From Neofusicoccum parvum (Eukaryota > Ascomycota > Dothideomycetes > Botryosphaeriales > Botryosphaeriaceae), in NCBI GenBank assembly GCA_020912385.1, contig CP087210.1, positions 1,488,001 to 1,552,000 of the forward strand: a stretch of DNA of 64,000 nucleotides. The letters are read 5' to 3'. This document shows positions 21,999-32,585 of this stretch, piece after piece. A model generated the notes under the pieces. It did not search any database. It had not been told where the DNA came from and saw nothing but the letters and a program-made list of their open reading frames with translations. Position 1 is the first letter of the stretch. Each line of letters begins with the position of its first letter. The translations under genes were made by a program, and so were the position numbers.

Positions 21999-22920
21999 CT
22001 AGATCAACGCGCCCTTGTTCATCAAGAGCTCCTCCTTCCTCCTCCTCGCCTCCATCTTCTCCTCATACACCCTCATCTTCTCCGCCCTCTCCTTATAAAA
22101 CTCCTCCTTCCGCCTCGCCCTCTCCGCCCGCTTCCGCTCCGCCCTCCCCTCCTCCTCCGCGGCCCTCCTCTCCTCCCTCGCCACGCGCCTCTCCAGCCGG
22201 CGCACCTCGTCCGCGCCGAGCACCCACGGCCGGGCCAGCACGCCGCGCATGAAGGCGGCCGTCTCGCGCCACGCCGCGGCCTCGGCCGCCGTGCCGCCGC
22301 GCAGCACCCAGCACCGCTGCAGCACGCCCTGCACCGCGCCGCGCCACGTCGCCAGCGAGCACTTGGCCTTGACCGTCGTCCCCACCTCGACCGCCGCCCC
22401 GTCGACCGCGATCGCGAACGCGCCCGGCCCCGCCCGCACCGCCACGTTCGCGACCGTCGTGTTCGTGGACGACGCGGCGGCGGCGGCGTTGTCGTTGTCG
22501 GCGTCCGCCAGCCGCGTGATCTTGAGCTCGAGCGTCGCGCCGCTGCCGTCGTCGACGGTGAGGAGGGCGAAGCGCGGCGCTAGGTCCGAGATGGCGACGA
22601 CGGTGCCGACGAGGCGGATGAAGCGGATGGGGTGGTTGAGGTGGAAGAAGGTGGGGTGGAGGGGGTCGAAGTTATCGGTGCGGGAGAGGGCCGGTCCTGC
22701 GCCTGGAGGAGGGGAGAGGGGTGCGTCAGTCTGGATTTGATGGGGTACAGGAAGCTACGGTTCGTGTTTTGCTCTCTTCTGTACCTGTTGGGCTGGGAGC
22801 GGCGCGCAGCGCGTGGACGCCGGCGGCGGTGAGCTTGACCCATGTGTTGTAGGTCGGGGAGGCGGAGTAGTAGCGCTCGGGATAGAATTGTAGCGCCTCG
22901 GTGCCGGCGCTGGTGGTCAT
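21999..22920 (-). CDS. STN1: telomere protein Stn1 (CST complex, OB-fold)
   Basis: Two exons (22920-22785 and 22702-21999) join across an 82-nt intron with an AGACTGACGC branch site; the product is 279 residues. The N-terminal part YPERYYSASPTYNTWVKLTA, then HLNHPIRFIRLVGTVVAISD and FALLTVDDGSGATLELKI, is the OB-fold of fungal Stn1. That protein works with Ten1 in capping telomeres and in fill-in of the C-strand by polymerase alpha-primase in the nucleus. The OB-fold is interrupted by an Ala/Asp/Asn-rich loop (about 120-135). The C-terminal 90 residues form a highly charged Arg/Glu coiled coil (RRLERRVAREERRAAEEEGR). No C-terminal winged-helix domain, as found in yeast Stn1, is seen before the stop at 21999. 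The Arg/Ala-rich codon use is very GC-rich. The ATG at 22920 is the only start directly upstream of the OB-fold. Confidence 0.85.
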
Positions 22921-23239
22921 GTCATGATGCTTTGCGGTGGATCGCGTGTGGAGTTGTGTTGGAGGAGGGCGGGGGACGCGGCACGCGACGGGACTCGACG
23001 GTACGCTCTCACGTGATGTCCACAACAGGCAAAGTGTAATCAAAGCGATAAGACGCGTCCTACGCACAGGCGCACTCTCTTGCTTGCATTTCTCCGTCGA
23101 TTCAACATTCATTTCATCAACTCGTTACTCAGTGTTCAGTCTAGGATATCATAAGCTATGCTAGGTGTAGGAATGCAAGCCAACGAAGGACCTTGCCCTG
23201 ATCAAGACCCAGGCCAACCTTGTGGTATCTTCCAGCAAC
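22921..23239. other. STN1 promoter / methyltransferase 3' flank
   Basis: About 320 bases between two genes on the same strand. No additional gene is seen. Confidence 0.6.
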
Positions 23240-24774
23240 TCACTCTTTACCTGGTTGCGCAGATGGAACCGGCGGTTTCTGGCCGTAGACGACGTGCCTG
23301 GGTAAACACCATTAATATCTCCTGTGTCTTCGGGAACCGCATCCACGTCAGAAGAGAACTTACAGATCGAACTGGGAATGAAGCCACTTGCTCATGACCT
23401 CATTGCGGACCTTTGCCACCACCACGTCGACTTCTTCCTTCTTCCAGCCTAACATGTGGGTGAACAGCCACAACGTGTATCCCTCGAGGCCTTGGAGCGT
23501 TTGCATCAGGTTGAACATGCCGAGTTCTTTCTGTTGGGCCATCAGTCACGATCATAGCTTGCACGTATTCTCTGTCAATCACCTTGTCCTTGTCCTTCGC
23601 CCATGGGCCAATAGGAAACTTGATCCGCTCATGGTGCACGTTGACGAATCCTTGCTCTTTCAACCAACCTTCCAACTTTGGTCCGGGGCAAGGATCACGG
23701 CCGTTCTTCCGGGAAGCTTCCAGGATTAGACGGATCCACTTGTAGATCTCCGTATCCGGATTCATGGTTTCGTCGTCCGAGTAGTACAGCAGATCGAAGT
23801 CCTGGAATTCGGCCCACCCGCCCGGTTCGAGATTACTGAGTGAACCCGTCAGCTATGCTGCCACTGGTAACTTGCGGTTGAACGGACTTGTAGACGTTCT
23901 TGACCAGCTTTGGCCAATCGCCGATCGAGGTTGCCATGTATCTCGAAAAGATGTAGTCGAACTTTTGGGAGTGAGCCCAATCTAGCTCAACATCATCCAC
24001 GTGAAATTTCACGTTTGGCGGCTGGCATGAGTCAGCGACATGTGCAAAGGAGGGCTTGCGTTGATGGTATACTCACCACCCAGCTTGGCTGTTCCGGACT
24101 GAGGTCATTCCCAGAGACTTCAGCATCTGGAAACATGTCCGCTGTACGTGGGTCAGTAGAGCACGTTCAAAGGCCACAGGTCAGTCAGTCACCCATCTCA
24201 ATGGCCCAAATCCCCGTGCCAGTGCCAATATCCATAATGCGCTTAACGTCCTTAGCAATGGGTGCCTTGTAGATTTTGTCGCCGAGACCCTTCTTGATCA
24301 GGAAGTGCATGATATCCAGCCTCTCAAGCTCTTTCTGATGCGGATCGAATCATCAGCCTGGACTCTGCTTGTTGTGGAGCTGCTGGGAACATACGTCGTC
24401 ATTTGGAAGGATGTAGACTGGTTCGTGCGGGTCAACGATCTGGGCTCTGGTGGAGGCTATTCAAAGCTTACTGCCGGCGCGGTAGGCATGGTATCGACGC
24501 CCATGCTCCTCAGGATAGTCGGTCACACTCGGGGTCAATGACTGCGAGAATGCGGAGCTGCTTGCGCGTAAGTGGCCTGGGCGCACGTGGTTGGGCCTGA
24601 GGCTGTGGCACATACTACTCGTCGCTCACATCGCCCAGCGCGGAATCGTCGTCGCGGCCCATGTGCTGTCAGCGTCAGCAACCGACCGTCATGCTGGTGT
24701 TTGATAAGGCAGCATGCCTCTGGGTCGATCTCCAGCACATCCGGCTGCACTGGCGCCGATGGTTGCTCTGCCAT
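23240..24774 (-). CDS. SAM-dependent methyltransferase, ten exons
   Basis: Ten exons: 24774-24718, 24665-24630, 24541-24472, 24417-24395, 24334-24193, 24141-24077, 24021-23876, 23835-23583, 23530-23364 and 23297-23240. They give 339 codons (338 aa), every phase matching. The N-terminus is acidic and disordered (MAEQPSAPVQPDVLEIDPE). Then come the landmarks of the LaeA-like fungal family: YPEEHGRRYHAYRAG, YILPNDD, LERLDIMHFL, motif I IMDIGTGTGIWAIEM (about 97-103 for the Gly-rich turn), FDYIFSRYMATSIGDWPKLV, NLEPGGWAEFQDFDLLYYSD, GPKLEGWLKEQGFVNVHHER and the end FDLHVVYGQKP. Members methylate small molecules or act as regulators of secondary metabolism; the substrate is unknown. Introns one (24717-24666) and seven (23875-23836, only 40 nt) begin with GC in place of GT, and no GT alternative keeps the frame. 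There is no synthase gene nearby. Confidence 0.88.
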
Positions 24775-25492
24775 GGTCGCGGTCGGGTCCGGACGAGGCC
24801 GGGAAGGTGAAGACTGGGCTGAGCTTTGGAGAAACAAGGTGGGCTGGACAGATCCGGAGGAGGGGCCCTTCTCCGCATCATACGTGCGCCCACCGTCTGC
24901 GCAACCGGGATTTTTGCGTGAGGCACAGCAGTGATCGCCCGTCGATTGGACGTATCGGGAAGGCGGGATGCGGAGTGAGACCAGGCCCGTCCCCTTCCCC
25001 GTGCGGCCCGGGTCCGTGGCTTTTGCAACGGCTGCTAGCCACCTCGCACGGCAAAGATCGCTGGCATTGCCTGCTGCCCGTCTTGACGGCTTCTCGTGCA
25101 CACACAAGCACTCGGAACATCTGACTGGCGCTTCACTGTTCCATACACGCCCAAGGCTGAAACGGGGCTTCTGCCTGCCGCGCTTTGTTTTCCCTGGACA
25201 TTCTCAGGCTCTGATCTCTGTTTCCGACTCTTCATGTTTCCCCAAAACTGTTCCACTGACACCCCAATTCAGTCCTTCGCTTCCATAAATTGACACCGCA
25301 TTCCAATGATCAACGGACATTTGCTGTCTATCATCCGCAGATTTTGATCTACGCTTCATTGTTTCCACCACTTAGAGCACCTCACTGTTTCGAAATTATA
25401 TCCATCCTGAAGCATGAGATACTCCTTTTTTTTGACTTTGCAAGACGTAGCTACGCGAAAAATCCACTTCCCAGCTTTCAATACTTTGTGTC
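24775..25492. other. methyltransferase promoter and downstream gene 3' flank
   Basis: The 718 bases include a GC-rich part near the methyltransferase start and an AT-rich part toward 25490. Frames on both strands look spurious. Confidence 0.5.
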
Positions 25493-26183
25493 CTAACCGG
25501 ATTTTTCCAGGAGACACGCCTTTTCATCGTCAGAGGCCAAAGACCAGTCATCGCTGTCATCAATAGAGCTGGAAATTTTCGCCTTGGGCCGGGAGGGCGC
25601 CAGGTACTTGCGAACGTCCACCACGAAATCGTCGACAATCGCTCGGCCATAATACTTTGATAGCTCTTGGAGAATCATGCCTTCAATCATCACCAACGCC
25701 TCGGTCCGATTGCAGTAACAGCCTGGCTCGCCATTGGTACACACTTCTGTCCACACGCGACCCCAGGGAAACTTGATTGGGGTGTACCAAATGAATGTCG
25801 CACGGCGGTATTTCTGTCCAGGGTGGAACTCTTTGAATTTCCAGACTCCCCACGAGTCACAATCGAACTTCTTTCCCACCCAACGGTATTTGAGGCCGCG
25901 CTTCAAGGACCGGCAAGTGTCAAGCGGGGATGGTGTGCTGCGGTCGTACTTCCAGGTGCAGGACGCGTCCAGTTTGTCAGGCTTGGACCAGAGGACTCTA
26001 TCGAAGACTTTGTGGCTTTAGCGGGTTTGAAACGGCTGAAATGATCTGATTTAAGTACTGACTCATAATTTCCCGCCTTAGATCCTTATAGAGGCGCGTA
26101 TGAGATGCATCTCTGCAATCGGCCTTGCCACAGCTTTTGGAGTTTCCGACCCTGCATACGTGGTAAGCACAGACAAGGAGCAT
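25493..26183 (-). CDS. hypothetical Cys-containing protein
   Basis: Not recognised. Two exons, 26183-26059 and 26015-25493, separated by a 43-nt intron (GTACTT donor), give 215 residues. The N-terminal exon holds a CGKADCRDASH cluster. The second holds KVFDRVLWSKPDKLDASCTW, then CDSWGVWKFKEFHPGQKYRR, a Cys pair region TNGEPGCYCNRTEALVMIEG and an acidic end. Eight or more Cys and many aromatics suggest a compact fold with disulphides or a metal site. The start is uncertain. The sequence from 26204 to 26152 is itself a good intron (GTATGT to GCAG), and a tiny first exon with ATG at 26209 would keep the frame and give a shorter N-terminus lacking MLLVCAYHVC. If the 26183 ATG is used, the hydrophobic start could be a weak secretion signal. 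Confidence 0.6.
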
Positions 26184-28570
26184 TCAAGCTATCGAAATAC
26201 ATACCCCATACCGACCAGTTGTCAGCCTGTTGTTTTCAGTGAGTGAGGGCAACGTCCTTAGAAGGAACATCTTCCTTCTCAAATACTCAAGTGACTCTCC
26301 TCGTGCTTCCCAACATCTTCGTGGCGTCAACAAACTATGCGGTCTCTTACGTGTATGAGTATTGTCGGTAACCGTGGGATGAAAAGGTGGCCGCGGAAGA
26401 GAAGTAGAAATAGCGTACCAAAATATGTCTCATGCTGTACAGTCTTCTCGGTATCAGGATAGCGTCAACCGATCGCTATTAAAGCAATGGTGTAGCGATC
26501 CATACGTTAGACCTATATGCTCGGCATTTCTTTATTTTCTGGTCCGCGGGCTGGATCGTGTCACTCTGAGCAGCTCGACTTTATTCGCGGGTCAGGTGGA
26601 CCCTTCTTGCAGTCATGGTTCAATCCAAACTGCTGAGTACCTGCACAGCTTTGTTGAAGTTGTCCGCCATCCGTCCCTTGTGGAAGTGACTCCCAACAAG
26701 ACCATTCTCTGATGCTGCGGAAATGAGTGCTATCTTGCCTACCCTTCCCAAAGAACTATGACCCCGGGCCGGCGACGCAACTGCGCTCAACAAAGCCGGC
26801 GCGACCCTCGCCCACAACCCCAGGCGTCCGTAGTACTGATGGAACCGGAGGTCTGGACGGCCGGCAAGAGCAAGCAAGAACAGAGCCAACCCATTCCCTG
26901 CATCACCACCCCAGTCTCCTCCCTAAAGCAGCTTAGCGGCGGGGAACCGATTGGAAGCGACGAAAAAGCCGCAGACAGGCAGACCACGTGTGATAAGCCG
27001 GCCGCATCCATGGCCTCTTTTTCCTTTCGGTCCACCGCCCGGATCTCGGAAACGCACGACGCATCAAAGATCAGGATTCGCGCCCCGTTGGAAGAAGGCA
27101 GCATGCCCGACGGCGCTCTCCCGCGCCCACCCGGCGAGTCGCGGCCCCTGCACCAGACGTCCAACCAGGGAGCAGCCCTGTTTTGCTCTGCAAAAGAGCC
27201 TGTGAGATGGTGTGTTTTATCGGACAGCAAAGCTGACAATTCCGCTGCCGCAACCCGACGAGCCCCCCACCCGCGCGCATATGTCAGGCCTTTGGGCGGC
27301 GAACGGCCGGTGACGTCCGCCACAAGCCGCCACGGTCTATCACGCACCGCGCTCACCCATCCACCGAGCCCGGCACGACCAAGTTTTACACCTTGACAGT
27401 ATTCTGAGTTGCCGAAGGACCCGATCGGGAAGCCATGGCGTTGTTCCGTCCATGGCCCCGGCCGCGCGCTTAAGAGAGCGGCGTTATACAGCACGAGGCC
27501 TGGCGCGAGGTGGAGCAAGCCGGCGAGCAAGCAGGCATCGACCCGGCGCCCAAACGGTGAGGCGGACACGAGCGGGCGGCAGAACAATGCGCTACGTACA
27601 TACTTCGCCCCAGTGTCGAACAGCTCACGGCCGGGCAGGCAGGCGAAACGCGGGCCTTGCAGAGGGCGAGAAGGCCCAGGCCGGGCCAGCGTGGCTTGAG
27701 GTCGTCCATCAGGTGCCGGGAGACGCACGCATGACGACAGCCCGCTGACGGGGGGCGATTATTGCTCGCTTTTCCCAGTGCTTGGCCTGCTCGATCAGCC
27801 GGATTTGCTGGCGGGAGAGCTGCAGCCCGTGCAAGAGCTCGCCGCCGCCGTGCCCCGGTCTGTTTCGGCACGGCACACCCCCCCATGCGCCATGCGCCAT
27901 GCACCATGCACCTTGCCCGCTGGCGTGCATGGGTGCAGCTTCTAAGCTAGCTGCCAGAGCTCCCCAGAAGCTCCGCCGCAGCTGTTCGATCGAGCTCGTT
28001 GCCCAATCTGGAGACGCAATGGCCTGACCAGGGACCTGCCCGGCTTTCTTCTTCCCTTCTCTTGCTCTTTTCTCCTCGCCTGTCTCACCCGTCTGCTTTC
28101 TCCCCTCTTGCGCGGCTGCGGAAGCGCGGCGCGGGGTACTTTTTCTCTCCTCCCTTCTCCTCCCACCTCTCTTCTCTTCCTCCTCCGATCGCTCGCTTCT
28201 TTCTCGCTTCCCCCTTTCTTCTCTTGTACACACCTTGTACGCACAGCCCTTTACTGGATATACAGCTGTCTCCACGCCCAACTCACCAGGTGTGGGGCCG
28301 CCACTACACATTTACACCGCTGCGGAGAGAGCTTCGTTGCGCCTCGTGCCCTTGCGCCGGACAGCCTCACGCCCCACTGGCAGCCTTCCGCTTCTCCACG
28401 CTCCCCCAGAACCCCTCTAAAAAGTGCTATGCAGCCCCGCGCATAAGCTCAGCCCGCCAGCCTTCCGTCCCAACCCTGCGACCACCACCTCCGCCGCTCT
28501 CGGTTCTCCAATTCGACCACCTTCGAAACCCCGTCCACCGAACGACGGCAGGGCCCTCAGAAAAAGAGAT
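26184..28570. other. 2.4-kb intergenic region, GC-rich
   Basis: Long frames cover 26758-27728 on both strands at once, with Arg/Pro/Ala/Gly-rich translations and no motif or splice pattern, so I treat them as chance. A 7-bp tandem repeat lies at 27884. From 28050 to 28250 there is a strong CT-rich promoter-like stretch before the cell-surface protein gene. Confidence 0.5.
27884..27911 (+). repeat. 7-bp tandem repeat, four units
   Basis: Four consecutive units: CATGCGC twice, then CATGCAC twice. No function is suggested. Confidence 0.8.
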
Positions 28571-29386
28571 ATGGCCTACAAGATGGCAATAGCGCCGCCG
28601 CGCTCCCGGCGGACGCGCTCGTCGCCCACCTTCACCAGCACCATCGCCATGCTCGCGATCCTCGGACTCTTCGCGCACCCCGCCGCCGCGCAGGATGTTT
28701 ACGCTCCCTTCTCCGGAGCCATCTACATCGTCGGCGCAGACGGCGTGCAGATCAGCGCCGCATCCCCGGCGTACTGTCCGCAGTACGCGGCGCTGAGCTG
28801 CAGCGGGATCGGGTATCCAAACTGGTCAGTTCCCAGATCTCCGCAGACTCCCCCCAGGACATCCATTCCCCCCTCCCCACCCGAGCCCGCGCACCCGCAG
28901 ACCCGACGCTGACGAGAACCAACCAGGTGCTGCGCCACCGACCACACGTGCCAGTACCTCTCGTCGTCGTCGGTCGTCGGCTGCTGCCCGGCGGGCCAGA
29001 CGTGCTCGGGCGGCGTGTCGGCGCAGCAGATCACCACCGTCACCGTCACCGTCATCCAGACCCAGACGCAGTACGTCCAGGGCCAGGGCACCACCGTGTA
29101 CGGCGGCCCCGCCTACGTCCAGCCCACCACCACCGCCTACGTCGGCGCCCAGGGCGGCGGCAACGTCTACGCCGGCTACTGCTCCACGCTCATCGCCGAC
29201 GGCCCCGGCCTGCCGACCACGCGCGCAGGCGATTGCGGCACGATTTTGGTGGTGAGCGACGCGTGGGAGGGGGCGCATGGGGGCAGGGGTTGGTACGGGT
29301 GGGGTGTGCCGGTTGCGGTGCTGGGGAATGTTTTGCTGGGGGCGTGGTTGGCGGGGGTGAGGAGGGGGGTGGGTGCGCTGCTGTGA
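28571..29386 (+). CDS. Cys-rich cell-surface protein, probably membrane or GPI anchored
   Basis: Two exons (28571-28824 and 28927-29386; 102-nt intron ending GCTGACGAGAACCAACCAG) encode 237 residues. A basic N-terminus precedes a hydrophobic signal (IAMLAILGLFAHPAAAQ). The mature protein starts near DVYAPFSGAIYIVGADGVQI and has a Cys module: CPQYAALSC, then PNWCCATDHTC and VVGCCPAGQTC. The two CC pairs resemble small fungal surface modules of unknown ligand. The next region is Thr/Val/Gln-rich (TVTVTVIQTQTQYVQGQ), a likely glycosylated stalk. The protein ends in a hydrophobic stretch (YGWGVPVAVLGNVLLGAWLA) and a basic tail, so membrane or GPI anchoring is likely. The first ATG was kept, but Met5 or a later Met before the hydrophobic core would give a more usual signal peptide. 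Confidence 0.75.
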
Positions 29387-29620
29387 GGCGGGTGGGTGGG
29401 TTTTGCATCTGTTTGGGATTCACAAGAAAGAAGACGTGGGGGGGTTGGCGGCGTTTGTTGGCTTCCCGGGTGGGAAATGTTTGATGAAAATACGACTAAT
29501 GAGCAATACAAGAACCACAACGTACGACATACATCGAGATAGAGAGGTCTGGGAAAAGGAGAAAGATTGTGAGCACCGCGCTGTGCAAAAAGGTTCAAGA
29601 AACAGCGTTGCGCCAGGAGT

Positions 29621-30557
29621 TTACTGGTTGCCCCTCTTTGCGTCCTCCTCGTCGTTTTTCGGAACACCGACCATCTTGGGAACGGTGACAGCATTGAGGC
29701 GACGGAATGCCTGCAGCAGAGAGGGAAAAAAGTTAGCAAACGTCTCGGTCGGAAAATCCGCGCCTGGCTGTCCCCCCATCGAGCAGCTGCCACGCACCAA
29801 CCACGGCGTCGACCACCACACCCAGCTGGCGCCCCACCAGCCCCAGGCGAAGGCGTAGTTGGCCCACCAGAAGGGGCTCGCCAGCCGCCAGACGCTACTC
29901 ACATTGGCGATGCCGCTCTCGGGCAGGCTGCCGTCCCACCTGTCCTCGACCTTCGTGATCTTGCCCGCGCTGTCCGTCGAGATGTTGACGACGGAGTTGA
30001 TCGTCGTCTCCTTCTTGATGCCCTTGACCACGTAGCGCGTCTTGAGGCTCATGGTGATCGGGTTGCCCGACGACGTCACCTCGTGCGAGAGGCGCTCGAT
30101 CTCGCTGAATGCGGTTTGGAGGCCGTACTGGAATGCGGGGCGGTGTTGGTCAGCCGTGGTCCGGGGGTGCTGGAGTGCAGAAAGTAACGCACCCATTGCG
30201 GCTCGTATTCCTTTCTGCCGCGCGCCTGTGTGATCGGGTCCTCGAAGACGGCCTCGTCGGACCAGAGGCGGAGCTTCTCGAGCGAAGGCCGGCCGGCGAA
30301 CAGGTCGAGGACACTGCCCACTATGGTCTTCTGCTGGGAGGAGAGCTCAACACCGGGAGCGGTCTTGATGTCGGTGTTCTCGATCTTCAAGTCGGCTGTG
30401 GAATTTTAGTTTGTCAATATCCGGAAACGGACAATGGAGGGTCTGCCGTACTGCTTGCCATGTTGCGAGTCTGAGAAGCAGGTGTGTACTGGAGTCTCAC
30501 GGGTAGGACAAAGGGTCGGGCAATTGCTTGGAGGGAGCGAGATGTGAATGGGCGCAT
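29621..30557 (-). CDS. NTF2-like domain protein with mitochondrial presequence
   Basis: Four exons (30557-30452, 30395-30193, 30127-29798 and 29710-29621; introns of 56, 65 and 87 nt, the last ending TTTGCTAAC...CTGCAG) give 242 residues. From the ATG at 30557 the first 32 residues (MRPFTSRSLQAIARPFVLPV and after) are Arg/Ser-rich without acidic residues, as in a mitochondrial targeting signal. A second in-frame ATG at 30461 (MASTDLKIENTD) would give a cytosolic form. The core, VGSVLDLFAGRPSLEKLRLW then EAVFEDPITQARGRKEYEPQ, SLKTRYVVKGIKKETTINSV and KVEDRWDGSLPESGI, reads as an NTF2-like/SnoaL-type fold of the kind annotated in fungi without known function. A Trp-rich stretch (WRLASPFWWANYAFAWGWWG) forms a probable membrane-touching segment. 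No catalytic residues can be named. Confidence 0.8.
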
Positions 30558-30853
30558 GAGGAAGGTGGGTTTAAGATGCAGTGAACACAAGTCAGGGAGA
30601 GTTGCTGTAAGTTATGCTTCTTTGCGCCGTACGTCACCCAGCTGGTGAGCTCATTGCCAGAATGAGTTTAGGCTGAGAACGAGTCGTGACGCAATTACAT
30701 GTGCCGGGGACGGACTCCGCACGTATCAGATGCACTTTGGAAGCAAATTGTACGTAGATAACAGGCGTGGACATGCAAAATAATCCTTCGCCATGCTGTT
30801 TCGATGCTGATTTTGATCCGGAGGCTGGAATGCACTTACTAACAGGATTTGGA

Positions 30854-31396
30854 TCAGCCGCTGGCTTCCGGCTTCTCATGGCCAGCTGTAGCAACCGCCA
30901 GTATATCCGTCTCCAACCCTGGAACGTGGATGCACTGTATCCCACTCTCCTCCAGCTTTGACCTCCCAACGTTCTCTCCAACAAACTTCTCAGGCTCTTT
31001 TACACCTAAGTAAACCTTCTTGATGCCGCCTTTGCCGCCGGCCTTTGTGCGGATAATGCGCTCGACGCAAGGCAAATTCCCGCTTAGTCTCTTTCCACAT
31101 GGCTCCATTGTTGTGTAAATGACCGTCTGCTCTGGCAGCACTTCGCCAACGCGGTCCTCTGATAGGTTGTGGCTGGCGGCGTACTTTTGTAGAGCGCACT
31201 GCTCAGCATGCGTATTTCCCTCAAGCTCGAGAGTGTATCCTGTCGCTAGGATGGCCCCGTTGCTTTCGTCAACCAGTGCAGCACCGACGCAGAAGTTGGA
31301 GGGCTTTGGAGGAGACTTCTTTGCCTCGGCGAGAGCAAGTCGCATGTAGGCGTCGTGGTCGAGCGGCGAGGACGGTTGAATCGAAACGGCAGACAT
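30854..31396 (-). CDS. DRAP deaminase domain protein (Rib2-like), riboflavin pathway
   Basis: Single exon, 180 residues. Starts MSAVSIQPSSPLDHDAYMRL. The cytidine-deaminase-fold zinc motifs are complete: GNTHAEQCAL (His and catalytic Glu) and MEPCGKRLSGNLPC (the two zinc Cys). Flanking blocks PSNFCVGAALVDESNGAILA and KKVYLGVKEPEKFVGENVGR match the C-terminal deaminase half of yeast Rib2, which deaminates the pyrimidine riboflavin precursor (DRAP). In yeast this domain is fused to a pseudouridine synthase; here it stands alone with a normal start and a 260-bp promoter shared with the divergent DnaJ gene. A role in riboflavin synthesis is likely but other nucleotide-like substrates are possible. 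The start at 31396 is the first ATG in frame before the conserved part. Confidence 0.85.
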   Translation of the reverse strand: MSAVSIQPSSPLDHDAYMRLALAEAKKSPPKPSNFCVGAALVDESNGAILATGYTLELEGNTHAEQCALQKYAASHNLSEDRVGEVLPEQTVIYTTMEPCGKRLSGNLPCVERIIRTKAGGKGGIKKVYLGVKEPEKFVGENVGRSKLEESGIQCIHVPGLETDILAVATAGHEKPEASG

Positions 31397-31656
31397 CCTG
31401 GCAACACAGAGCGAACAATGCGCGAGATGCAAAGCGCGAGATCGGACGGAGCAGAGGAAGCGTGCGCGGGTCGGTGGAGAGCAAAGCGCGACACGCCTCT
31501 TGACTCGAGCCCCACACGCGCGTGGCGGAAGGACCCGCAGTCGCGTCACCCAGCCGGCCACCAACGCGTCTTCCCTGCCGCCGCTCACCCTCAGCTTCTG
31601 CCGCCCGCCACACATCAACACCACCCTGACAGCATCCATCGTCACGCCCGCCCAAG
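31397..31656. promoter_or_regulatory. bidirectional promoter, deaminase / DnaJ
   Basis: Only 260 bp separate the two divergent start codons, so the promoters must overlap. No TATA motif is obvious. Confidence 0.6.
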
Positions 31657-32585
31657 ATGCCGCGAAAGCAGAAAAAGCAAGAAGACATCGAGGACCTCAT
31701 CGACGAGGAGCCTCCCAAGTCCATCGATCCCTACGACGTGCTCGGTGTTGCCAAGGACGCAACCCCCGACCAGATCAAGAGCGCATACCGCAAGGCTGCT
31801 CTGAAGCATCACCCGGGTGAGACGCATCGACATGGCTCCGTATCATACATACTGACTTTCGTCTAGACAAGTCCGATGACAAAGCAGCCGCGCACGCCAA
31901 GTTCCAGGAAATCGCCTTCGCCAATGCCATCCTCTCTGACCCTCGCCGCCGCTCACGCTACGACACCACCGGTCGGACCGAGGAGACGGTCGACTTGGAG
32001 GATGACGACTTTAATTGGACCGAATACTACAAGGAGCAGTATGAGGGCATCGTGACTGCTGAGGCTGTCGAGAAGTTCAAGCAGGAGTACAAGGGCGGTG
32101 ACGAGGAGAGGAACGATCTTCTTGATGCATACAGGCGGTTCAAGGGCAACATGAATGCCATGTACCAGGTCGTTATGCTCAGTAACCCACTCGAGGATGA
32201 AGACCGCTTCCGCGCCATCCTCGATGCTGCCATCAAGGATGGAACCATCTCCGCTGAGAAGAAGTACACGGAGGAGTCGGAGAAGAGCCGTCAGAACCGA
32301 ATGAAGAACGCACGGAAGGAGGCTGACCAGGCCGAAGGCGCTGCCAAGGAGGCCGAAGGAAGCAAGAAAAAGAAAAAGAAAGACCAAGGTAGTGGTGACT
32401 TGGGCGACCTTGCAGCGTTGATCCAGCAACGGAAGAAAGGTCGTGCCGAGTCTTTCTTCGACCAGCTTGAAGCGAAGTATGCGCCCGACTCCAAAAAGGG
32501 CAAGAAGCGTGCCCCGCCGGTGGATGAGCCACCCGAGGAAGCGTTCCAGCGGACTGCTTCCCGAGCCAAGAAGGGCAAGAAATGA
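31657..32585 (+). CDS. DnaJ-domain protein, DNAJC9-like
   Basis: Two exons (31657-31816 and 31867-32585; 50-nt intron) encode 292 residues. The J domain lies at about 22-92: [32 protein letters not shown] with the HPD that stimulates Hsp70, then [20 protein letters not shown]. The intron falls inside the codon for the Asp of HPD (G at 31816 plus AC at 31867). After the J domain comes an acidic segment with [20 protein letters not shown] and a helical region ending in long Lys-rich coiled coil (SKKKKKKDQ). That order is the one of DNAJC9-type proteins, which are nuclear histone-linked co-chaperones in animals; the role in fungi is less clear. The basic C-terminus (SRAKKGKK) may be a nuclear localisation signal. 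Confidence 0.88.

Noticed and set aside
26758..27728. Long frames on both strands (up to 313 codons)
   Set aside because: They overlap each other, are Arg/Pro/Gly/Ala-rich, and have no motif, splice pattern or sensible N-terminus; expected by chance in GC-rich DNA.
28826..29278. 150-codon minus-strand frame
   Set aside because: Antisense to the Cys-rich surface protein; composition is GC noise.
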